Origin: Lachnospiraceae bacterium
Lineage (GTDB): Bacteria; Bacillota; Clostridia; Lachnospirales; Lachnospiraceae
Reading direction: 5' to 3'
Length of the DNA: 62,183 nt
Assembly (NCBI GenBank): GCA_017634975.1
Contig: JAGBMJ010000005.1
Span: 1-62,183, forward strand
Part shown: piece after piece, positions 45,027-53,173 of the stretch
How the letters are laid out: the number at the start of each line of letters is the position of its first letter
Numbering within the stretch: the first letter of the stretch is position 1
Position numbers and translations under genes: made by a program
The notes under the pieces: model-generated
What the model was told of the DNA's origin: nothing
Databases searched by the model: none
What the model saw: only the letters and a program-made list of their open reading frames with translations

Positions 45027-45925
45027 TCTGTCACTCTCTTGTTATCTTCCGCAAAACAAAGTACTGCTTCCCTGCTGTATACCAGCTTATCCGTTCCCGT
45101 CTGTTCTTCAAAGCTACCTTGATATACATAGATCGTAGCAACCACATAAGCCGGTCTCAGATCCTCCGGTAATAAAGAACCCGCTACAACTGCCTGATAA
45201 GCAGGTTTCGAAAATTCTATCCTGACCGTAAAGCCGTTATATGCATTTACCGTAAACGGATTGGTATAATCATAGGCTTTATCCAGCTGAAAATTATCTA
45301 CTTTTTTTTCATTTGTCACCGGAACCGGGACCGTTCTCGTGGAATAATAGCCGCAATGCAGATATCCGGGTCTGGTTTCCGCCGGCATAGTCTCTTCGGT
45401 ATAGCTGTCCTTCTTCGCATACGAGATCAGCCGGTATACCGCCCTTGAGGTTACAAGCCCCATTTTGGCACCTTCCGCCGAATCGTTGTTCCGGACTTCC
45501 TCATAATCCTCTACCGATATGTAGGTATTCCAATAAAGTGCCTTTGCATATCCTTCGTTGATACGGAATACCAGCGCATTCCCCGGAGCATCCGTTTTTA
45601 TTCCGGCTGTATTCAGACTGTCTACCAGTACATTATCACCACTCGTGTGATTTGCCGCATCCGGTATATTTAAGACTTTAACATCCGCCACACTGTTAAC
45701 ATAGGCCGACGCACATTCCTTTCGCAATGCATCGGTTACCGTATCTGCCACCATCTGTGCCCGAGAGAGTTTCTGCATATCCATAAATATGCTCACGACC
45801 GGAAACATGATCGAAGCAACCGCCGTCGCCAAAATAGCTGTCAGTGCCATAGAAACAATCAGCTCCACCAAAGTGTAACCATTGTTACTCTTTCTGTTGT
45901 CTTTTTTCCACAGCTTTCGTCTCAT
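45023..45925 (-). CDS. Minor pilin-like protein (PilW/GspJ type)
   Basis: This 300-residue protein has a basic leader (KKDNRKSNNG), the cleavage motif G|YTLVELIVSMALTAILATAV, and an N-terminal helix running into a beta-rich head. Size and motif match PilW/GspJ-type minor pilins, which prime pilus assembly and sit under the tip. Its stop overlaps the start of the giant pilin gene by 4 bases, and its start overlaps the previous stop, so four pilin genes are translated as a coupled set. Confidence 0.88.
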   Translation of the reverse strand: MRRKLWKKDNRKSNNGYTLVELIVSMALTAILATAVASIMFPVVSIFMDMQKLSRAQMVADTVTDALRKECASAYVNSVADVKVLNIPDAANHTSGDNVLVDSLNTAGIKTDAPGNALVFRINEGYAKALYWNTYISVEDYEEVRNNDSAEGAKMGLVTSRAVYRLISYAKKDSYTEETMPAETRPGYLHCGYYSTRTVPVPVTNEKKVDNFQLDKAYDYTNPFTVNAYNGFTVRIEFSKPAYQAVVAGSLLPEDLRPAYVVATIYVYQGSFEEQTGTDKLVYSREAVLCFAEDNKRVTE

Positions 45926-46272
45926 TCAAATACCCAGTATGTCAATTCTCCGTTCACCGCAGTATATCGGACTGCCTTAATTGCGTTCGCATTATCTACC
46001 CCTTCAACAAATGCCTGTTTTGCCGAAGCCGGCGCAGCCTCTGCCCCGGGCTCGTTCCCGCCGTAGATCTTACTCTGTAACTGCCGCATGCCCTGATCTG
46101 CTTCCCGTCTGATATCAATCGCATACTTCTGCGCTTCTCCGGCCGCCAGAATGGAATTTCCAAAAAATGCCAGTAGGATCAGGAGTACCATAAAAGCAAC
46201 CATCACTTCCACAATGGTCTCGCCCCGGTTACCCTTTTTCTGATTTTGGATGCATTTCATTATTCCGCACAT
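45922..46272 (-). CDS. Minor pilin-like protein (PilV/GspI type)
   Basis: This 116-residue protein has the leader QNQKKGNRG and then ETIVEVMVAFMVLLILLAFF, with Glu at +5 after cleavage. It has the length and motif of PilV/GspI minor pilins. Its start follows AAGGATATGAGAA, giving a 13-base overlap with the previous gene; a second ATG at 46260 overlaps the stop directly. Confidence 0.85.
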   Translation of the reverse strand: MCGIMKCIQNQKKGNRGETIVEVMVAFMVLLILLAFFGNSILAAGEAQKYAIDIRREADQGMRQLQSKIYGGNEPGAEAAPASAKQAFVEGVDNANAIKAVRYTAVNGELTYWVFE

Positions 46273-46739
46273 TTCTCATATCCTTCGTCTTTTTGTGCCT
46301 GATAGATCCCGGTCCAGATATATGCTGCTTTCCCTACTTTCGAGGTTACTTTCACAACAAATCGTCCCCCGGCATCTTTTGAAAGGACCGCTTCCACCGA
46401 GGCATCCGGCAGTCCGTCAAAACCGGACATCTCCATGATCGTTTTGTGATCACTCTGACCTAACACTTTTTCCGGATCCAGCAACGCCTTTTTCGGTTCT
46501 GCCCCTTCTTCGACCTCATCGGCTTTTTCCCCGTTGATGATCCGTTCCTCCAGCGCATTTCCCAGGCTCGTTGCCAGTTCATAGGCCTGATCCTGGTTCA
46601 GCTGCTGGTTGGCAGAGGCCATAATGATGCCGGCTAAAATCCGCAGGGACACCGTCAAACCGATAATCACCACGGTCAGAGCCGCAACAAGGATCAAGCT
46701 TGAACCTTTGTTCGATTTTAAGAACTTGAATTTATGCAT
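46260..46739 (-). CDS. Minor pilin-like protein (PilX-type), first gene of the pilus operon
   Basis: This 159-residue protein starts MHKFKFLKSNKG, then SSLILVAALTVVIIGLTVSL and a helical part. The G|SSLIL pattern is that of PilX-type N-termini, which lack the Glu at +5. The rest is a small acidic head. It is preceded by AAAGGAAAT and is the promoter-proximal gene of the operon that runs to pilB. Upstream 46740-46820 has an imperfect palindrome GGCATATTTGCC but no clear promoter. Confidence 0.78.
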   Translation of the reverse strand: MHKFKFLKSNKGSSLILVAALTVVIIGLTVSLRILAGIIMASANQQLNQDQAYELATSLGNALEERIINGEKADEVEEGAEPKKALLDPEKVLGQSDHKTIMEMSGFDGLPDASVEAVLSKDAGGRFVVKVTSKVGKAAYIWTGIYQAQKDEGYEKCAE

Positions 46740-46820
46740 ATTTCCTTTCCCATGCCAAAAAAAGCCTAAATTTCCCTATCTAACTTATCGGCATATTTGC
46801 CAAAAAATTTAGTCTCTGAC

Positions 46821-46852
46821 AAAAAAGGATAAGCAATTGCCTATCCTTTTTT
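46821..46852. terminator. Bidirectional terminator near the VapC gene
   Basis: AAAAAAGGATA and TATCCTTTTTT form an 11-bp stem with a 10-base loop. It has T-tracts in both directions and closes the toxin-antitoxin unit. Confidence 0.85.
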
Positions 46853-46862
46853 ATATTACTAT

Positions 46863-47258
46863 CTATTTTGCGCTAAATGGCATAACATAGGGGTATCCAT
46901 ACTGTGGAATAATACTATCCGCTGTCAGTAGTTTCATATCTTCACATTTTGCCTGTATTATCAATAGCCGATCAAACGGATCATTGTGTATATCCTTAAG
47001 TATCGACAAATCGAATATATGTATAGGTGCAATACTAAGTAGATCAAACTCCCCTATTGCATCCGTCATAACATCTCTTGCAGCATATGGCATTGCTATG
47101 GGATGCTTATCATGCTTAATCTGTATCTCCCATAATGTTGCTATGCTGAAAAATACATCATTTTCTTCAGATTCAATCACCGAAATCACTTCAGACGGCA
47201 ACTTTGAACTTTTATATAACGCCCATAACAACGTATGCGTATCCAATAATATTTTCAT
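46863..47258 (-). CDS. vapC: PIN-domain toxin, VapC type
   Basis: This 131-residue protein has the PIN nuclease fold with acidic residues in MKILLDTHTLLWALY (Asp 6), SIATLWEIQIK and HNDPFDRLLIIQAK, followed by LLTADSIIPQYG. It is expected to be an Mg-dependent RNase, often cutting tRNA, held in check by the antitoxin encoded 5 bases upstream. The DNA is AT-rich compared with nadD next door. Confidence 0.88.
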   Translation of the reverse strand: MKILLDTHTLLWALYKSSKLPSEVISVIESEENDVFFSIATLWEIQIKHDKHPIAMPYAARDVMTDAIGEFDLLSIAPIHIFDLSILKDIHNDPFDRLLIIQAKCEDMKLLTADSIIPQYGYPYVMPFSAK

Positions 47259-47263
47259 AATCC

Positions 47264-47497
47264 TTAATCACTTACCCCAAACATTTTAGCAATCTCATCA
47301 TTGCAAAAATCTATATCGTCAGGTACATCGTATTTTCCATTATATTTTCCTACTACTCTTTTGATTTTCTTCTGTGTGCCGGACTCATGTGCTGATTCGA
47401 TCCCCTGAATAAAGATTTCCATCAGATTGGCCAACATATTCTGCTCACTTTCCGATAACTGATATGCTTTTTTTATTGTTGATTGCAGTTCACTCAT
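47264..47497 (-). CDS. Antitoxin of the PIN-domain pair
   Basis: This 77-residue protein is charged and helical, with a C-terminal tail KYDVPDDIDFCNDEIAKMFG similar in style to DUF2281-type antitoxins. Its position directly before the toxin is standard for type II pairs. The start follows GAGGATAAAGAT. Its DNA-binding domain cannot be assigned from sequence with confidence. Confidence 0.75.
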   Translation of the reverse strand: MSELQSTIKKAYQLSESEQNMLANLMEIFIQGIESAHESGTQKKIKRVVGKYNGKYDVPDDIDFCNDEIAKMFGVSD

Positions 47498-47571
47498 ATC
47501 TTTATCCTCGCTTTCTGCAGCTTCTTATCCGAAACAGCTCATCATCTAATACTATTGTATCACCTGAATGA

Positions 47572-48174
47572 CTAGATATACAGTCTTCTTTTTTCGATAT
47601 ATTCCGCCACTTTTTCCGGCACATATGCAGAGATATCCTCCCCATCCCGGATTTTCCTGCGCAATTCTGTAGAGGAAAGTTCCGATGATTCCATATGGTA
47701 GATCATAATCCTGCCGCCAAAGTTTTTCTCAAGCTCTGCCGCCTTATCCTCCATCTCCTGTTGATCAAAGCCCCCCCGATCCGCCACCAGCATCGTGGCC
47801 AGCCGTAAAATTTCCTCCGGATTCTTCCATTTTTCCAAAATGAAAAGCTGGTCGGCGCCGATGATAAAGTAAATATCATCTTCCGGGTATAGCACTTTTA
47901 ACTTTTGCAGCGTTTCGCAGGAGTAGGTCAGCCCCTCCTGGTCCGTTTCGATCGTGGAGACCTCAAAGCCCTCACATTCCTCTGCCGCCAGTTCCGCCAT
48001 CCGCAGGCGATCCTCCCGGGATGCGATCTCCTTCGGATCTTTCATCCACGAAAAACCGGAAGGCACCAGAAGCATCCGGTCGAGGCCGAAACGCTCTTTT
48101 GCCTCCTGTGCGATCCGCAGGTGCGCATTATGTATCGGGTTGAAGGTTCCTCCAAAGAAACCGATCTTTGCCAT
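47572..48174 (-). CDS. nadD: Nicotinate-nucleotide adenylyltransferase
   Basis: This 200-residue enzyme makes deamido-NAD from nicotinate mononucleotide and ATP. The nucleotide-binding motif GGTFNPIHNAHLRIAQEA is at residues 9-26 and the second ATP motif SSTELRRKIRDG near 166. Length is normal. Its usual partners (obgE, yqeK, rsfS) are not adjacent. The GAGG of the ribosome site comes from the edge of a dispersed repeat. Confidence 0.95.
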   Translation of the reverse strand: MAKIGFFGGTFNPIHNAHLRIAQEAKERFGLDRMLLVPSGFSWMKDPKEIASREDRLRMAELAAEECEGFEVSTIETDQEGLTYSCETLQKLKVLYPEDDIYFIIGADQLFILEKWKNPEEILRLATMLVADRGGFDQQEMEDKAAELEKNFGGRIMIYHMESSELSSTELRRKIRDGEDISAYVPEKVAEYIEKRRLYI

Positions 48175-48182
48175 ATTTTCAT

Positions 48183-48270
48183 CACCTCATCCGTCAGCTT
48201 CGCTGACACCTTCCCCTCAAGGGGAAGGCTAAAAAAGAAAATCTCTCGCCATCTCTCCAAAGAGAGACTC
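48183..48270. repeat. REP-like palindromic repeat, copy 1
   Basis: CCTCATCCGTCAGC begins a set of hairpins: GTCAGC-TTC-GCTGAC, CCTTCCCC-TCAA-GGGGAAGG and an AT-rich TCTCT...AGAGA arm. The sequence is like dispersed palindromic repeats that I recall from gut Clostridia. It fills the gap between the alpha-galactosidase and nadD genes. Confidence 0.75.
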
Positions 48271-48271
48271 A

Positions 48272-50491
48272 TTAAACTTCTGTTATATGCAGCAACATTC
48301 CCTGAAAATCGCCCCAGGTCTTGTCGATCAGGATGCCGGCCTGCATCAGGGTTTCGCCATATAAGGCCTGCTTTATGTTATATGCTTCCTCTTTGCCCGT
48401 CGCAATATTGAACCGTTTGATCTTATAGCGTTTCTCCGGATCCAGGCCCTGCAGACGGATCTTTTTCGTATGCACGTTTGCCTGTGCCAACACCTGTATA
48501 TAGGTCAGAAGCGCTTCCGACCGGTCCTTTTTCACGGTCATATAGCAGTCATAGCTGTGATTCTCTCCATAGGAGGCGATACGGTAATAATCCCCATCCG
48601 CCACCAGATTATGATATTTGTGATACATTGCCACCTGCTTCGGGATCATCGCCCGGTCCGCTTCCGGGATTTTTGTGATGTCCAGTTCGTAGCCAAACGT
48701 TCCTGCCAGGGCAACGTATCCCCTGGTCTCAAAGGGCGTCACACGGCCGACCGTATGATTGGGGCAGTCACTCACATGCGCTCCCATGGTTGATAACGGG
48801 TAGATCAGCGCCGTCCCTTCCTGGATCATCAGCCGTTCCACGGCATCCGTATCGTCCGAGCACCAGATTTGCGGGCTGTAATACAGCATACCCGGATCAA
48901 AGCGTGCTCCGCCGCCGGAGCAGTTTTCCAGAAGCAGCTTCGGATAACGCCGGATCAGGCGCTCCTGTAGTTCATATACCGCCAGAACATAACGATGGGA
49001 AAGCTCTCCCTGCCGGTCTGCCGGCAGATCATAGCTCCCCAGATCCGTCAGCTGCCGGTTCATATCCCACTTCACATATTCAATATTGGCACTGTCCAGG
49101 ATCGCGGATACCCGCTCGAACACATAATCCCGGATCTCTTTTCTGGACAGATCCAGTACGTACTGATCCCTGCCCATCACCGCCCGGCGCCCCGGTACCG
49201 CAATTGCCCAGTCCGGATGCGCACGGTACAGATCCGAATCCGGCGAGATCATCTCCGGCTCAAACCAGATGCCGAATTTCATCCCCAGCGCATTCACGCC
49301 GTCCACCAGTTTCTTCAGGCCGCCCTTCAGCTTCTTCTCGTTTACAAACCAGTCGCCCAGCGCCGAACGGTCATCGTTACGGCTTCCGAACCAGCCATCA
49401 TCCATCACCAGCATTTCGATCCCGCTCTTTGCCGCCTCTTTAGCGATCGCGAGCAGCTTCTTTTCATCAAAATCAAAATACGTTGCTTCCCAGTTATTGA
49501 TCAGGATCGGGCGCTTCTTTTTCAGGTACGGCGAGCGGATCAGATGCTGCCGGTACAGATCATGATAGATCCGGCTCATCCCGCCCAGGCCTTCTGCAGA
49601 ATAGGTCAATACCACCTCCGGCGCCTGAAAATCCTCTCCCGCCTCCAGTTTCCAGCAGAAGTTTTCCTCGCCGATCCCCATCGTGACGCGCAGCTGGTCA
49701 AACTGATTCTTATATACACTGCCGCAGAAATTACCGGAATAGACAAAATGAATGCCATACACTTCGCCCTTTGTCTGATCTGCCCCCTTTGCTGCCAGCG
49801 CCATAAACGGATGATGCTGGTGGGAAGACTCGCCCCGGCCGGAGGATATCCCCTGAAATCCGTAGTTTATGGGATTTCTGCTGATATGCCGCTCCCTCGC
49901 CCACGCGCCATTCAATGTGACCAGATCAAATCCGGTATCATCCATATCAAACGAAGCGGAAAGCACTTTTTCCAGCCATACCGCATCCTTACCGCAATTG
50001 ACGATCCGTACACTGCGCATCAGCGCATCGCTGTCCGAGAAGATGGAATAGGACAGTTCTGCCTGTACCCCGCAGATCGTATCTTCCATAAGGATTTTTA
50101 AGGTCTGCGCTTCCTTGCCGAACGTTGCCGGCAAGCCTTTCAGTTTCGCTTTTTCCTTTACGATCGCATAGGATTTGTAATGCAGATCCAGCACTTCATG
50201 CCCGCCGTTTGTGCGCACACGCAGCGCCGTACCGCGGAAGTCTCCGGTGCCATGTACCGGATATTCCATCGGATAGGTATCCATAAAGACCAGTTTATCC
50301 CTGGCATTTCGTGACGGAACAAAAGGCATCTCCGCCGTCCGCAGCAGATACGACAGATCAGGATCTTCTACACGGGCACCATAATATATATGCCCCACAT
50401 ACGCCGGCTTGTCCGCCAGACCGATAATATAAGACGTATGCGTCGTGTCGATCTTGAATACTTTCTCTTTTTCAAAACAGGTGATTGGCAT
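48272..50491 (-). CDS. Alpha-galactosidase, GH36
   Basis: This enzyme of about 739 residues has the GH36 layout: N-terminal beta-sandwich, catalytic barrel and C-terminal beta domain. VMDDGWFGSRNDD, the nucleophile segment YVKWDMNRQLTD and the acid/base segment PQIWCSDDTDAVERL are all present, as is the LLLENCSGGGARFDPGM signature. It should release terminal alpha-galactose from raffinose-family sugars or galactomannan. There is no signal peptide, so it acts inside the cell. The start at MPITCF follows GGGGGATACAA. With the upstream beta-mannosidase it would degrade galactomanno-oligosaccharides. Confidence 0.95.
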   Translation of the reverse strand: MPITCFEKEKVFKIDTTHTSYIIGLADKPAYVGHIYYGARVEDPDLSYLLRTAEMPFVPSRNARDKLVFMDTYPMEYPVHGTGDFRGTALRVRTNGGHEVLDLHYKSYAIVKEKAKLKGLPATFGKEAQTLKILMEDTICGVQAELSYSIFSDSDALMRSVRIVNCGKDAVWLEKVLSASFDMDDTGFDLVTLNGAWARERHISRNPINYGFQGISSGRGESSHQHHPFMALAAKGADQTKGEVYGIHFVYSGNFCGSVYKNQFDQLRVTMGIGEENFCWKLEAGEDFQAPEVVLTYSAEGLGGMSRIYHDLYRQHLIRSPYLKKKRPILINNWEATYFDFDEKKLLAIAKEAAKSGIEMLVMDDGWFGSRNDDRSALGDWFVNEKKLKGGLKKLVDGVNALGMKFGIWFEPEMISPDSDLYRAHPDWAIAVPGRRAVMGRDQYVLDLSRKEIRDYVFERVSAILDSANIEYVKWDMNRQLTDLGSYDLPADRQGELSHRYVLAVYELQERLIRRYPKLLLENCSGGGARFDPGMLYYSPQIWCSDDTDAVERLMIQEGTALIYPLSTMGAHVSDCPNHTVGRVTPFETRGYVALAGTFGYELDITKIPEADRAMIPKQVAMYHKYHNLVADGDYYRIASYGENHSYDCYMTVKKDRSEALLTYIQVLAQANVHTKKIRLQGLDPEKRYKIKRFNIATGKEEAYNIKQALYGETLMQAGILIDKTWGDFQGMLLHITEV

Positions 50492-50512
50492 TTGTATCCC
50501 CCTTTTTTCGAT

Positions 50513-50550
50513 CCCCTCATCCGTCAGCCTCCCCGGAGGGAAGCCGGGAA
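50513..50550. repeat. REP-like palindromic repeat, copy 2 (partial)
   Basis: CCCCTCATCCGTCAGCCTCC followed by GGAGGGAAGCCGGG shares the CCTCATCCGTCAGC edge with copy 1 and fills the gap between the mannosidase and galactosidase genes. Confidence 0.65.
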
Positions 50551-53151
50551 TCATGTTGTTTTTTCTCCGCTCTCTTTTTCGCTTTCCGGCGCTTTGCCCT
50601 CGTCCTCTGTACGCTCCTCCGGCTCCGGCACCTTCACCCCGCCCTCATAAGAGCCCTGCAGCGTATATACGACCAGCTGGTCCAGCAGCCCCTGCGCATT
50701 GCTGATCTCCACGCCTTTCGGACAGTGGATCCCGTCTTTTTGTACATATACAAGCTTCTCTTTTTCCTTATGCAGCGAAAAGACGTTTTCGGAAAAAATC
50801 ACGTCCGCCAGCTGCAGATCCAGACAGACAAACGGTATATATCCTTCCGATCGCAGCCGGATACAATAGACCTCCTCCGTCTCCGTCACATCGACCAGTG
50901 GGGCAATGGGTGCCAGCCGCAGGTGTTTGTACGGTACAAAAACCGCATCCTCGCACAACACTTTTCCCTCTCCGCAATCAAACTCCGCTGCCACATATAC
51001 CTCCCGCAGACTGTGACCGTTCAGGAAATGCCCAAGTTCCCGCCCACGGCTCTTCCAGACACTGCCTGCGGCGCACTTCGCCTCTTCCCGGTACGAGGTA
51101 AGTTCTTTGCCCTCCATCGTGAGCAGGCTCACCTTCACCCGGATCAGCATATCATCCCGGGTATCATTGACAATATAGACAAACGCTGCGGTATCCTTCA
51201 GCACGATACTCGGCGCCAGCGGTGCATAAAAACGGCAGGCCAGATAATGCAGCGCTTTCCAGCGGCCATAGTAATCAATACTCGACCACGATGCCACCGG
51301 CCAGTTATCATTCAGCTGCCAGTACAACGTTCCCATACATCTGCCGCGATGCCTGCGGAAATGCTCCACCCCGCTCTTGATCGCCATTCCCTGCAGGATC
51401 TGACTTACATACAGGAGCTGTTCAAAATCCTTGGGATAACGGAAGTTTTCGGACAGATAATACAGGATCTTTCCGTTTCCGGCGGGATTCTTCTGATGGC
51501 TCTCCATAACCGGTGAAAAGATATTGAGGTCCTCCGGCTCTGTAAAAGAGCGTACGGTCTTGATCCCCGGAAACGACTGAAAACCAAACTCCGACAAAAA
51601 ACGGAAATAGTGTTCCCGAAATGCCTGGAATGGTTTCTGCTCATGCCACACTCCCCAGTAATGCGCGTCTCCCCGGTCCTCCCGGTCCGGTTCGTCAAAA
51701 CATCCTCCGGAGGACGGCGACGACGGCCAGTAAAAGGTCTGCTCGTCATTCTCCCGCACCGCTTTGGGCAGGAGATACTCAAACATTTTAATATAATCGG
51801 CACGCAGCTGCGGCGACTGCTTTTGGAATTCTCCCCAGTGATGCCAGCCGGATTCCATCTCGTTATTCCCGCACCACAGTCCCAGACATGCGTGATGACG
51901 CAGCCGGATCACATTATCCCTGGTTTCCGCCAGGATACTGTTTTCAAAACCTGTGGTCAGATCATAAGCATTGCAGGCATACATAAGATCCTGCCATACC
52001 ACGATACCATAGGCATCGCACAGATCATAGAACAGATCGGACGGATAATAACCGCCGCCCCATACCCGCAGACAGTTGAAATGTGCCAGGCAGGCGCTCT
52101 CGATCAGCGTACGGATCTTATCTTCCCGGATATACGGATAGATCGCATCTTCCGGGATATAGTTTGCGCCTTTTGCAAACATCTTCTGTCCGTTCACCAC
52201 AAAACAGAATTCCTCGCCATACTCGTCTGCCTCCCGGCTTACCGTAATGGTACGCAGTCCGATGCGGAAACTCTTTTCATCATAGACCTTATCTGCTTTC
52301 TTCAGGGAAACCTTCACGTCGTACAGCGGCTGGGCGCCCATCCCGTTCGGCCACCACAGCTGCGGATCATGGATCGGTATCCCCACCTCATTTTCCCCTT
52401 TTTCCGTCTGCCGTCTTGCGGCATCCGTCATTCGGGTCATCACCGTCACCGGTTCTTCCCCGGTCACACGTACCTCAATCTCCACGGGGATCGGATCTGA
52501 AAATTCAATGAGCGGGTCCACAAACAGTGTAACCTCGCCATCGATATGCTCCTGATAGAAGGAAACTTCCCGGATATGCGCATACGAAAACGCCTCTATA
52601 CGGATCTCACGGAAAATCCCCATATCCGGAAGCTGCGGTCCCCAGTCCCACCCAAAGGACGACTGCGTCTTACGCAGATACTGTCCGCCGGGCAAAGCCC
52701 CGGTGGGACAGATCGTGATCTCTTTGTGTAACTGCGGCTGATAGTCCCGGATGTATTGCAGCGGAGAGTGAAAATGAATAAACAACTCATTCGCCCCCAT
52801 ATGCAGCCGGTCCTTTACCTCAAAGCGGTAGGTACGGTGCATGTTTTTGGTGATCGCCAGCTTTTCCCCGTTCAAAAAAATCTCCGTGACGGTATCCAGT
52901 CCGCAAAATACCAGTTCGATGCAGTCCTCCTGCATCAGTTCCCCATCCACATTAAAATTCCGGGAAAAGATAAAATCCCTCTCCAGATATGACAATGTGT
53001 TTTTTTCATTTTCACGGTAATACGGGTCTTTGATCACACCCGCTTCCAATAAAACAGACAGGACGGAACACGGCGCCGCAGCTGCATAGGTCTCTTTGCT
53101 GCTGCAATCCGTCATCTTCCAGCCTGTCCCGTTCAGACTCATATGATTCAT
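50551..53151 (-). CDS. Beta-mannosidase, GH2
   Basis: This enzyme of about 866 residues has the GH2 series of beta-sandwich domains around a barrel. LWCGNNEMESGW carries the acid/base Glu and RFLSEFGFQSFPG the nucleophile Glu; the pattern WCGNNE is typical of beta-mannosidases rather than beta-galactosidases. No signal peptide is seen. It should remove terminal beta-mannose from imported mannooligosaccharides. The start is placed at the ATG 8 bases after AGGGA; neighbouring ATGs at 53160 and 53142 are possible. The last 30 residues are highly charged. Confidence 0.93.
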   Translation of the reverse strand: MNHMSLNGTGWKMTDCSSKETYAAAAPCSVLSVLLEAGVIKDPYYRENEKNTLSYLERDFIFSRNFNVDGELMQEDCIELVFCGLDTVTEIFLNGEKLAITKNMHRTYRFEVKDRLHMGANELFIHFHSPLQYIRDYQPQLHKEITICPTGALPGGQYLRKTQSSFGWDWGPQLPDMGIFREIRIEAFSYAHIREVSFYQEHIDGEVTLFVDPLIEFSDPIPVEIEVRVTGEEPVTVMTRMTDAARRQTEKGENEVGIPIHDPQLWWPNGMGAQPLYDVKVSLKKADKVYDEKSFRIGLRTITVSREADEYGEEFCFVVNGQKMFAKGANYIPEDAIYPYIREDKIRTLIESACLAHFNCLRVWGGGYYPSDLFYDLCDAYGIVVWQDLMYACNAYDLTTGFENSILAETRDNVIRLRHHACLGLWCGNNEMESGWHHWGEFQKQSPQLRADYIKMFEYLLPKAVRENDEQTFYWPSSPSSGGCFDEPDREDRGDAHYWGVWHEQKPFQAFREHYFRFLSEFGFQSFPGIKTVRSFTEPEDLNIFSPVMESHQKNPAGNGKILYYLSENFRYPKDFEQLLYVSQILQGMAIKSGVEHFRRHRGRCMGTLYWQLNDNWPVASWSSIDYYGRWKALHYLACRFYAPLAPSIVLKDTAAFVYIVNDTRDDMLIRVKVSLLTMEGKELTSYREEAKCAAGSVWKSRGRELGHFLNGHSLREVYVAAEFDCGEGKVLCEDAVFVPYKHLRLAPIAPLVDVTETEEVYCIRLRSEGYIPFVCLDLQLADVIFSENVFSLHKEKEKLVYVQKDGIHCPKGVEISNAQGLLDQLVVYTLQGSYEGGVKVPEPEERTEDEGKAPESEKESGEKTT

Positions 53152-53173
53152 GATGATCATCCCTGATAAATGA

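Noticed and set aside
46740-46820. c-di-GMP riboswitch upstream of the pilus operon
   Set aside because: The interval is only about 80 bases and lacks the conserved GEMM core elements; nothing supports a riboswitch here.
37791-47497. Integrated mobile island
   Set aside because: The region is AT-rich, but there is no integrase, transposase, tRNA edge or direct-repeat boundary, so transfer remains only a possibility.
48183-48270. Rho-independent terminator after the alpha-galactosidase
   Set aside because: Strong stems exist but no T-tract follows them in the minus direction. The dispersed repeat explains them better.
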